A model generated the notes under the pieces. That model made no database searches, was not told the origin of the DNA, and saw only the letters and a list, made by a program, of their open reading frames with translations. The position numbers and the translations under genes were made by a program. DNA of 10,442 bases from an uncultured Myxococcales bacterium. GTDB taxonomy: Bacteria > Myxococcota_A > UBA9042. The stretch is taken from assembly GCA_903917305.1 (NCBI GenBank), contig CAIXAA010000868.1, positions 1 to 10,442 on the forward strand, in the 5' to 3' direction. Of the stretch, positions 1-5,629 are shown in pieces (position 1 is the first letter of the stretch; every line of letters starts with the position of its first letter).

Positions 1-2115
1 CGGCGCCGAGGCATTGCCCAGCGCATCCGCACCGGTCGGCGCGAGGTAGTTCGCGCCGGGTTGCAGCGTCACGCCGGGGAATTGCACCGTCGTGACACCC
101 GGCGTCCCAGGCTGGCAGCCGAGCGAGGCGCCGTTGACGCTGAGGCACACCGTGGCCGCATCCGTCGCCTGGATCGCGACATCGGTCTGATAACCGGGCG
201 TATTCGGCTGGGTATCCGGATCGTCGACCGCCGTCAGCGTCGCCTTGGCCGGCAGCGTCACGACCAGCGTCGGTCCCTGCGTGTCGATCGTCACCGTGCG
301 CACGACGTCGCTGCAGGCCGACTCCGAGGCGAGATTGCCCCAAGTATCCGTAGCTTCGAGCGTCAGCTTGTACACGCCGTCCGGCAGTTGCGCCGGCGGA
401 TTGCCAAAGCTCAACGGCAACTTGGCCACGAGCGAGCCCTTCTGCATCGTGCCGACGGTCACTTCGGGGTAGGCCGTGCCCGTCTGGGAGGTCAGCCGCG
501 CCTTGATCGGCACGCCGTCGAGGTTGCTGCCCACGACCGCCACCTGCAGGCCGGATGCCGCGACCGTCACGCTCGACGGCGGCAGCACGACGCTCAGGCA
601 GGGCGCGGGAAGACCAATCTTGAAGGCCACTTCGGCGCTCTGGCTCGGATTGGGCGCATTGTCGCGGGCAAAGCACACGACGTCGTTGCCCAGCACGTCC
701 ACGTCCAGCGTCACCGGCACCGCCAGCGTCGCCGCGCTCGCGTCCGTCACGGTCGCCTTGCCGACCGCGTCCGGCAGGTAGCTGTTGCCCAGCCCTGCTT
801 TCTTGCAATAGATCGAGATATCGCTGTCCTGCGTCGGCTGTTGCAGGCTGACCAGGAACGCCGCGTCGTAGACGGTCGTCGTCGTCGGGTCGCCGTCATT
901 CTTGGCCAGCAGCACCTGGCCCGGCGCCGGATCCTGAATCAGCATCGAGGCCTTGGAGACGAACACGCTGTACGGCACCGTCACCGAGCTCGACAGGCCG
1001 CAGCTGTTGGTCGCCAGGATCTTGACCGAGTAGGTCGCCGATTGGGTGAACGACAGCGGGAACTGGAAGGAGCTGTCGACCTTCGGCGTCGCGTCCCCCG
1101 CCGGCACGCCGTTGATGAAAAGCTTGACCGCACTGGTGTCCGCCGGCGTCATCGTCGTCGCGGTGCCCACCAGCGGCAGCTGCACGCCGTCCGTCTTCGC
1201 ATCGGTGTCGTCGCCCAGCGTGATCTGGCCCGGCAACGGCTGCGCGATGGTGATGATCGGCGCCTCGGTCGTCAGCACGACGGGCAGTTCCGCCGACTGG
1301 CCCGGCAGCCGATCCGGATGGGATTCGTCCTCGACGACCGCCGTGACCTTGGCGATCTCGCCGACCAGGCCGGTGGCATCCGCCGACAGCGTGACTTCCA
1401 CGGGCGCCGACGAGGCGCCGCCGAGCGCGACCTTCACCGACTGGCCCTTCTTGCCCTGCGCGTCGACGAACGTGATGAACGCGTGGGTGCAGTCCGGCGT
1501 CGTGGTCTTGACGATGAACGTGTACTGGAAGCCGGCGACCGCGGCGTTGCCGTCCGCGATGAGGCAGGAGGGCGGCGGTTCGATGCTGGCCGTGCAAGCG
1601 CCGCCGCAGTCGAGGACCAGCGTCTTGCCCGCCTCGACCTTGGCTTCGCCGACGACCGCCGCGCTGACGGTCAGCACGATCGGCGCGCCGGTGCAAGGCA
1701 ACGTGATTTTATCGAGGCGCGCTGCGCCCTTGGCGATCGTCGAGGTGACGCCCGAGTCCTTGCCGTTGATCAGCAGGCTCACCGGCGTGCCGTCCGGCAC
1801 GTTCTGCGCGGCGACCACGACGTCCACCTGCACGCCGATGTCCGGGTACTTGTCGTCCGCGAGCCCCAGCGACGCGCTGGTCGTCGTGCCTTCGAGCAGG
1901 TTGCCCTTGGCCGTCTCCACATGGAAATTCACGGACCGCGTCAGTTGCACATCGGCGTCGCCGCTGGTGTCGGTCGTGCTCACGTCGTTCTGGCAACCGT
2001 CGCCGATGCAGGCGGCTTGAGGTCCGCGGACCAGCTGGTCATCGGTGCACGCGGCGGCGCCGAACAAGAAGCCGACGCACAAGGCGAAGCGCAGGATCCA
2101 CGGCTTGTTGTTCAT
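1..2115 (-). CDS. Secreted lipoprotein with repeated Ig-like modules (C-terminus outside window)
   Basis: This frame is open for 705 codons from ATG at 2115 to the left edge, so the C-terminus is missing. The N-terminus has a Lys at residue 4, a hydrophobic stretch (about residues 7-22) and a lipobox-like AAAC with Cys23, followed by Thr-Asp-Asp, so it is probably lipidated and exported. The mature part is rich in Thr, Val, Ala and Asp with many short beta-strand-like segments. An Asp-rich turn followed by a Gly-x-Gln-x-Asp-type strand recurs near residues 84, 301, 405 and 629, and is often followed by a strand with a Leu-x-x-Asn-Gly core. This is typical of bacterial Ig-like surface modules in Myxococcota and Bradymonadota. 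Several Cys residues (for example LDCGGAC near residue 155) could form disulfides. It lies 37 bp after the PqqD-like gene, probably in one operon. Its specific role (adhesion, ligand binding, scaffold) cannot be read from the sequence. The lipoprotein and Ig-like calls are firm, the function unknown. Confidence 0.83.
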   Translation of the reverse strand, partial: MNNKPWILRFALCVGFLFGAAACTDDQLVRGPQAACIGDGCQNDVSTTDTSGDADVQLTRSVNFHVETAKGNLLEGTTTSASLGLADDKYPDIGVQVDVVVAAQNVPDGTPVSLLINGKDSGVTSTIAKGAARLDKITLPCTGAPIVLTVSAAVVGEAKVEAGKTLVLDCGGACTASIEPPPSCLIADGNAAVAGFQYTFIVKTTTPDCTHAFITFVDAQGKKGQSVKVALGGASSAPVEVTLSADATGLVGEIAKVTAVVEDESHPDRLPGQSAELPVVLTTEAPIITIAQPLPGQITLGDDTDAKTDGVQLPLVGTATTMTPADTSAVKLFINGVPAGDATPKVDSSFQFPLSFTQSATYSVKILATNSCGLSSSVTVPYSVFVSKASMLIQDPAPGQVLLAKNDGDPTTTTVYDAAFLVSLQQPTQDSDISIYCKKAGLGNSYLPDAVGKATVTDASAATLAVPVTLDVDVLGNDVVCFARDNAPNPSQSAEVAFKIGLPAPCLSVVLPPSSVTVAASGLQVAVVGSNLDGVPIKARLTSQTGTAYPEVTVGTMQKGSLVAKLPLSFGNPPAQLPDGVYKLTLEATDTWGNLASESACSDVVRTVTIDTQGPTLVVTLPAKATLTAVDDPDTQPNTPGYQTDVAIQATDAATVCLSVNGASLGCQPGTPGVTTVQFPGVTLQPGANYLAPTGADALGNASAP

Positions 2116-2118
2116 CGA

Positions 2119-2126
2119 ACCTCCTT
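2119..2126 (-). promoter_or_regulatory. Strong Shine-Dalgarno site of the Ig-like lipoprotein gene
   Basis: On the minus strand AAGGAGGT lies three bases before the ATG at 2115. It is a near-perfect anti-Shine-Dalgarno match and fixes the start codon at the head of the signal peptide. It is the strongest ribosome binding site seen in the window, which suggests efficient translation of the lipoprotein compared with its neighbours. Confidence 0.8.
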
Positions 2127-2152
2127 GACCACGGCGCCGCGAGCGCCCGCTG

Positions 2153-2449
2153 CTAGCCACATGGCGCATCCTCCGCGACGACGATCACCTGCTTGTCGAG
2201 CAGCGACTGCAGGAACAGACCGACATCCACATGCGCCTGCTGCGCCGAGACCTGGTAGCGCGCGACAACCTGCGCTTCGAGGTCCGCACGGCGGGCATTT
2301 CCTTGGGCAATTGCCAGAAACGTATCGACTGCTGACGGCACGGACAGGCGGTGGAAGGCGCGATCGCTGGTCACGATGAAGATCTCGCCGCCGACGGCGC
2401 GGTGCGACGCTTGGGGGTGGACGGCGTAACGTGTCTGCCCCTCGTTCAT
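2153..2449 (-). CDS. Stand-alone PqqD-like (RRE-fold) protein
   Basis: A 98-residue cytoplasmic-type protein without signal peptide or membrane helix. It matches the PqqD family pattern along its length: Arg7-Tyr8 at the start, a GGEIFIVT strand (20-27) followed by Asp29 and His33-x-Leu35, a helix around residues 39-49, and a Tyr-x-Val / Asp-Val / FLxxLL segment (65-84) ending in a hydrophobic strand (86-91). In the family this fold binds the leader of a ribosomally made peptide and presents it to a modifying enzyme. No radical SAM enzyme, cyclase, peptidase or obvious precursor peptide lies within the window, so the partner is unknown. The frame stays open upstream to 2539, but ATG 2449 has a GGAGG site and sits just before the conserved fold, so the shorter form is preferred. 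It ends in Pro-Cys-Gly. The next gene (Ig-like lipoprotein) starts 37 bp further on and is probably co-transcribed. Family membership is well supported; a RiPP role is only a possibility. Confidence 0.86.
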   Translation of the reverse strand: MNEGQTRYAVHPQASHRAVGGEIFIVTSDRAFHRLSVPSAVDTFLAIAQGNARRADLEAQVVARYQVSAQQAHVDVGLFLQSLLDKQVIVVAEDAPCG

Positions 2450-2459
2450 CGACCGCGTG

Positions 2460-2464
2460 CCTCC
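2460..2464 (-). promoter_or_regulatory. Shine-Dalgarno site of the PqqD-like gene
   Basis: GGAGG on the minus strand lies ten bases before ATG 2449. The spacing is a little long but usable. It supports the 98-residue start over the 128-residue alternative at 2539, whose extra 30 residues do not resemble the PqqD fold. Confidence 0.6.
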
Positions 2465-2654
2465 ATCCTCGGGCGTGCACTCGCCCCTTGTGCTTTGTTG
2501 CCGGATCGCCCGCAAAGGTTGCTGTCCCATCTGCGGCAAGCGCTACCCGCGCCGAAGCTTTGCCGTATCGCCCCGCCGAGGCCTCAACAACCTTGGCCGT
2601 ATTTGCACGCAACCGTGGAACCCCAAAGCTGCATTGGCGAGCGCTCCCGGCTGA

Positions 2655-2682
2655 TGCCGAATGGATGCATTGTGCCGAATGG
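2655..2682. repeat. Direct repeat TGCCGAATGG, 18-bp period
   Basis: TGCCGAATGG occurs exactly at 2655-2664 and 2673-2682, separated by eight bases that include part of the palindrome ATGCAT. It lies about 205 bp before the start of the PqqD-like gene, within non-coding DNA. Two spaced copies could be a pair of regulator half-sites, but the period is not a whole number of helical turns, and chance or an old duplication is also possible. Confidence 0.4.
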
Positions 2683-2693
2683 GTCTCAGCGTG

Positions 2694-2726
2694 GCAAGCA
2701 GGCGTCCGGCCAAGCTGCCTGCCTGC
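2694..2726 (-). terminator. Possible terminator hairpin after tsaB
   Basis: On the minus strand GCAGGCAGGC and GCCTGCTTGC can pair as a 10-bp stem with one G-U pair around a 13-base loop, beginning 19 bases after the tsaB stop codon. No run of U follows, so an intrinsic terminator is not proven. Position and stem strength suit transcript-end formation in a high-GC genome. Confidence 0.35.
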
Positions 2727-2744
2727 ACGCTTTGCGCCAGCGGG

Positions 2745-3482
2745 TCAGCCGCGTTCGGCGGTCAGGGCGATCTCGGGGACGGCGTAGCCTGCCGCGACCT
2801 CCGCCTCGCTCACCGCCAGGTAGCGCGGCTGCAAGCGAAGGGCGGCGCTGCGGGCGTCGGCAGGCGCGGCAACGGCCAGGAGGGCGATGCGCTCGGCGCT
2901 CGGGTGCGGCGGCAGGGCCAGATCGACGACCTGCGCAGCGCCAAAGGCTTCACAAAGGGCCACGTGAAGCGCGGTTCCAGCACCCAGCGGCGCGCCGACC
3001 AGCCCGACGACACGCGGCCCTTGGCCGGCCAGGGCGTGCGCCCAAGCTGCGGCATCGGCATCGGCGACGACGGCTTCGCTCACCTGCCCAGGCGCCGGCG
3101 ACCAGGCCACGAAGGAGACGCCGCGGCGGGCTGGCAGCGCCGCGACCACGGCATCCGCAGCGCGGGCCGCCCAGGCATCGGCCACCATGGCTTCGAGGGA
3201 CCCGATGCCGACCACCGGCAGCCCCAGCCCCCAAGCCAGCGCCCGCGCCGTCGCCAGCCCGAGCCGCAGCCCCGTGAAGGAGCCGGGGCCCACGTCGCAG
3301 GCCACCAGATCCAGCTCGCACGGTTGCAGCCCCTGCTCGGCCAGCAGCCGCCAGATCAGCTCGGTGAGGTTGCGCGCACCGCCGCGTCCCACTTCCACAT
3401 CGATGCCAACGCCGGCCTGGCCGGGCTGCTGCAGCCAGATGCCATGGTGCGAAGTCGAGGTGGTGAGGGCCAGCAGGTTCAA
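2745..3482 (-). CDS. tsaB: tRNA t6A biosynthesis protein TsaB
   Basis: A 245-residue protein of the ASKHA-fold TsaB/TsaD family. TsaB forms a complex with TsaD and TsaE that transfers the threonylcarbamoyl group made by TsaC onto A37 of ANN-decoding tRNAs in the cytoplasm. TsaB itself is a structural and regulatory partner rather than the catalyst. The first strand LLALTTST (3-10) corresponds to the usual ILAIDTST, and the hallmark GPGSFTGLRLG lies at residues 65-75. The C-terminus has the family's PRYL and SEAE elements. The length is close to the roughly 230 residues usual in the family. The start is TTG at 3482: an in-frame TGA lies three codons upstream, and the first family strand begins directly at this codon. 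No good Shine-Dalgarno site is visible, and a perfect hairpin sits just before the start. No RimI domain is fused. It follows rseP in the same direction after 119 bp. Identification is very secure; the exact start slightly less so. Confidence 0.95.
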   Translation of the reverse strand: MNLLALTTSTSHHGIWLQQPGQAGVGIDVEVGRGGARNLTELIWRLLAEQGLQPCELDLVACDVGPGSFTGLRLGLATARALAWGLGLPVVGIGSLEAMVADAWAARAADAVVAALPARRGVSFVAWSPAPGQVSEAVVADADAAAWAHALAGQGPRVVGLVGAPLGAGTALHVALCEAFGAAQVVDLALPPHPSAERIALLAVAAPADARSAALRLQPRYLAVSEAEVAAGYAVPEIALTAERG

Positions 3483-3493
3483 GGCAACTCACA

Positions 3494-3515
3494 GGATCGC
3501 CGAAAGCGGCGATCC
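3494..3515. repeat. Perfect 9-bp hairpin just before tsaB
   Basis: GGATCGCCG and CGGCGATCC form a perfect 9-bp stem around a 4-base loop, ending 11 bases before the tsaB TTG start on the minus strand. No U-run follows. In the mRNA it would occupy the place where a ribosome binding site is expected. It could therefore damp tsaB translation, act as a weak terminator or processing site after rseP, or simply protect the transcript. Confidence 0.5.
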
Positions 3516-3571
3516 GGGAACAGTGTTGTCGGGCCGCAAGCTCACCCGAGGCGGGATTCGCCGCGACGGGT

Positions 3572-3595
3572 CGCCAGAAAGTGTCATTTCTGGCG
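3572..3595. terminator. Perfect hairpin directly after rseP
   Basis: CGCCAGAAA and TTTCTGGCG pair perfectly (9 bp) around a 6-base loop, starting six bases after the rseP stop codon on the minus strand. There is no downstream U-run in that direction, so classic intrinsic termination is uncertain. It may instead stabilise the 3' end of the rseP message or partly separate rseP from tsaB expression. Confidence 0.45.
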
Positions 3596-3601
3596 CCCCT
3601 G

Positions 3602-5485
3602 TCAATCCGTCAGCGAGGCGATGAGGCGCTGCACGTCGTTCTTCATGACCACGACGAACAAGAGGCCCAGGAAGCTCATGCCGACATACGCCGCGATCTG
3701 GCGCGTGCGCAGGCTGACCGGCTGGCGCTTGACCGCCTCGATCGCCAGGAACAGCAGGTGGCCGCCGTCGACCAGCGGGATCGGCAGCAGGTTCAGGATC
3801 GCGAGGTTGACGCTGAGCCAGACCATCAGCTCGAAGAAGTAGCGCCAGCCGAGATCCGCTGTGCGCGAAGCGAGTTGCGCCATGAAGATCGGCCCACCGA
3901 CCTCCTTGACCGGCACGTGGCCGCGCAAGAGGCCCGCCACGGTCAGGACGGTGACTTCGAGCGCTTCGCCCATCTTCTCGCGGGTCTGGTGGATGGCGTG
4001 GCCGAAGATCTCCGGATTATCAATGATCTCAGGATCTTCGTAGTCAACGACGCCGCTCGCGCCGAACAGCAGGCTCGGCCGTTCGTCCTTGCCGACCGTC
4101 ACGCTCAGCGTCAGCGGCGCGATGCGGTCCAGGTAGCCGCGCGCCAGCGTCGCCTGCGGATCCGCCGCGGCCACCAGCGCTTTGTCCAGCAGCGTCTCGG
4201 TCTTGCGCTTGCCGGCCAGCAGATCGGCCAGCCGCTGCCCTTCCTCGGGCTGGAACACGTGGCGCACCGTCAGCATGTGCGGGCGGCCCAGGGCCTTGCG
4301 CATCCGCGCGACCAGCTCCTCCACGGGCAGTCCCTGGCTGGCCGGATCGCTGCGCACGTCGTCGTAGGGCTGGCTGAGAAGATCGAACAAATGCAGGAAG
4401 CTGCGCGCAGGCACCGCGTCCACCGCCAGGATCTCGTCGCCCGGCGTCAGCCCGGTCTGCGTGTCCGCCGGCGATCCCTTCTCGACCGGCCCGACCACCA
4501 GTTGCGCCGGCGTGATGCCGAGCGCCTCCGCACTGTTCACCCCGCGAGCATCGCGCTGCGTGCCAGGATCCAGCTTGATTTCAACGGTCTTGGCCTCGTG
4601 CTGGTGGTCGAAGGCCGCCTGCAGCTGCGGCCGCGGCACCGGCGCACCGCGGCGCATCCGCGCCACCGTCAGCGTCAGCGGCTGGCCGCGCACGAGCGCC
4701 TTGGCCAGCACGCGATCCAGCTCGTAGAGCCGCACGCTCTTGACGCCGTTGACCGCCATCACCTGGTCGCCGCTGCGCAGCCCGGCCAGCCACGCCGCGC
4801 TGCCCGGCGCCACCGCCATGACCGAAGTCTGCGCGTCCGGCCGCACCTCGATGCGCCCGACGGTGTCCACCAGGCCCAATTCCGCAAGCCGCACCTGGCG
4901 ATGCGCCGCGGGCGTCAGGGTCAGCGCCAGCTTCTGGCCATCGCGCTCGTACTCGATCTTGGTCGGCTGCCCCGGGCGCGCGGCGATGGCGCGGCGCAGG
5001 TCCTCGAACGTGAGCACCGGCTCGCCAGCGACCGACAGCACGCGATCGCCCGTCTTCAGGCCCGCTTGCGCGGCCGGCCCTTCGGGCATGACGGTGCCGA
5101 GCCGGCTGGAGACGACACGGCCATCGAAGAACAGCGCGCCGAAGAACAGGATGAACAGCGGCAGGATGAAGTTGGCGATCGGCCCGGCGGCGACGATCAG
5201 CGAGCGACGCCAGACCGGCTTGGAGGTGAAGGCTTCAGGATCTTGTGAGATTTCCTGATCGATCGGCGCGCTCGGGTCGTCGCCCAGCATGCGCACGAAG
5301 CCGCCCAGGGGCAGCAGGCGCACGGCGTATTCCGTGCCACCGCGCACCCAACGCAGCACCGTCGGCCCGAAACCGATGGAGAACGAGAGCACGCGCACGC
5401 CCATCCAGCGCGCCACGATGAAGTGGCCGAACTCGTGGAACAGCACGAGCGGGACGAGCAGCAAGAGAAAGTGCAGCAGGAACAT
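3602..5485 (-). CDS. rseP: RseP-type site-2 intramembrane zinc metalloprotease (three PDZ-like modules)
   Basis: A 627-residue inner-membrane protease of the M50/site-2 family, which cuts membrane-anchored anti-sigma factors and remnant peptides within the bilayer. Helix 1 carries the zinc motif HEFGH (residues 17-21). FGP (39-41) and PLGGFVRMLGD (59-69) follow, then helix 2 with the AAGPIANF element (99-106). The third zinc-ligand motif NLLPIPLVDGGH has Asp573 and lies in helix 3, and a last helix is near 600-618. The periplasmic part holds three PDZ-like modules, each marked by GL-x-x-GD: residues 142-147, 235-240 and 345-350. Most RseP proteins have about 450 residues and two PDZ domains, so this one is enlarged by roughly 175 residues. 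The start at 5485 is chosen because GGAG lies five bases upstream and because the motif spacing at the N-terminus matches the family. Tandem ATGs at 5518 and 5515 would add 10-11 hydrophilic residues. Expression probably starts in the divergent spacer. The identity is secure; its substrate is not visible here. Confidence 0.96.
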   Translation of the reverse strand: MFLLHFLLLLVPLVLFHEFGHFIVARWMGVRVLSFSIGFGPTVLRWVRGGTEYAVRLLPLGGFVRMLGDDPSAPIDQEISQDPEAFTSKPVWRRSLIVAAGPIANFILPLFILFFGALFFDGRVVSSRLGTVMPEGPAAQAGLKTGDRVLSVAGEPVLTFEDLRRAIAARPGQPTKIEYERDGQKLALTLTPAAHRQVRLAELGLVDTVGRIEVRPDAQTSVMAVAPGSAAWLAGLRSGDQVMAVNGVKSVRLYELDRVLAKALVRGQPLTLTVARMRRGAPVPRPQLQAAFDHQHEAKTVEIKLDPGTQRDARGVNSAEALGITPAQLVVGPVEKGSPADTQTGLTPGDEILAVDAVPARSFLHLFDLLSQPYDDVRSDPASQGLPVEELVARMRKALGRPHMLTVRHVFQPEEGQRLADLLAGKRKTETLLDKALVAAADPQATLARGYLDRIAPLTLSVTVGKDERPSLLFGASGVVDYEDPEIIDNPEIFGHAIHQTREKMGEALEVTVLTVAGLLRGHVPVKEVGGPIFMAQLASRTADLGWRYFFELMVWLSVNLAILNLLPIPLVDGGHLLFLAIEAVKRQPVSLRTRQIAAYVGMSFLGLLFVVVMKNDVQRLIASLTD

Positions 5486-5490
5486 CCACG

Positions 5491-5494
5491 CTCC
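5491..5494 (-). promoter_or_regulatory. Shine-Dalgarno site fixing the rseP start
   Basis: GGAG on the minus strand lies five bases before ATG 5485. This favours that start over the tandem ATGs at 5518 and 5515, and over the very long open frame that continues far upstream through the antisense of the amidase gene. Confidence 0.6.
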
Positions 5495-5536
5495 GTGACA
5501 GGTCGGCGGGGCCATCATGCCCAGACGCGTGCCGGC

Positions 5537-5542
5537 AGTATA
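5537..5542 (-). promoter_or_regulatory. Candidate -10 element for rseP
   Basis: TATACT on the minus strand differs from the sigma-70 -10 consensus at one base and lies 51 bases before ATG 5485, giving a leader of about 45 bases. No good -35 hexamer sits 16-18 bases upstream, so the promoter may need an activator or be a chance match. It is one of very few AT-rich hexamers in this GC-rich spacer. Confidence 0.4.
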
Positions 5543-5547
5543 GCCCC

Positions 5548-5557
5548 TTTGCGCAAA
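5548..5557. promoter_or_regulatory. Palindrome TTTGCGCAAA in the divergent spacer
   Basis: A perfect 10-bp palindrome just upstream of the candidate rseP -10 element, between rseP and the divergently read amidase gene. Its position between -10 and -35 would suit a repressor or other dimeric regulator. A short palindrome can also occur by chance. Confidence 0.3.
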
Positions 5558-5629
5558 CGCGCATTCCCTCAGCCCCGCGACCCACCGACACCCTTGCCGA
5601 TCGCGCGCTTTGTCGCCAAGATCCGCGCC

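Larger units (their letters stand above)
2450..2744. other. Intergenic region between tsaB and the PqqD-like gene
   Basis: These 295 bases hold no convincing gene. The short frames present (for example 61 codons at 2543-2728 on the minus strand, and 65 codons at 2457-2654 on the plus strand) lack a ribosome binding site and a recognisable product. No tRNA-like cloverleaf was seen. The stretch is visibly less GC-biased than the flanking coding DNA. It contains a hairpin just after tsaB and a 10-bp direct repeat, both listed separately, so it probably holds the end of the tsaB transcript and the promoter and leader of the PqqD-like/lipoprotein pair. No clear -35/-10 pair was found. Confidence 0.6.

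Noticed and set aside
61..2379. 772-codon open frame on the plus strand opposite the Ig-like lipoprotein gene
   Set aside because: The translation is a low-complexity mix of Arg, His and Asp without signal peptide or domain. The opposite strand encodes a signal peptide, lipobox and Ig-like strands with a strong ribosome binding site.
2450..2539. Longer N-terminus of the PqqD-like protein starting at 2539
   Set aside because: The extra 30 residues do not fit the PqqD fold, and ATG 2449 has a GGAGG site and begins just before the conserved region.
2457..2654. Small plus-strand frame with a CPICGK zinc-knuckle-like motif
   Set aside because: Only one Cys pair is present, no ribosome binding site is visible, and the rest of the translation is unstructured, so chance is more likely.
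2450..2744. Possible tRNA or small structured RNA gene in the longest spacer
   Set aside because: No acceptor stem with a paired T-arm and anticodon arm could be assembled on either strand. Only an isolated hairpin and a short repeat are present.
3581..5248. 555-codon open frame on the plus strand opposite rseP
   Set aside because: It is an antisense product of the GC-rich rseP reading frame, rich in Arg, Gln and His, with no recognisable family.
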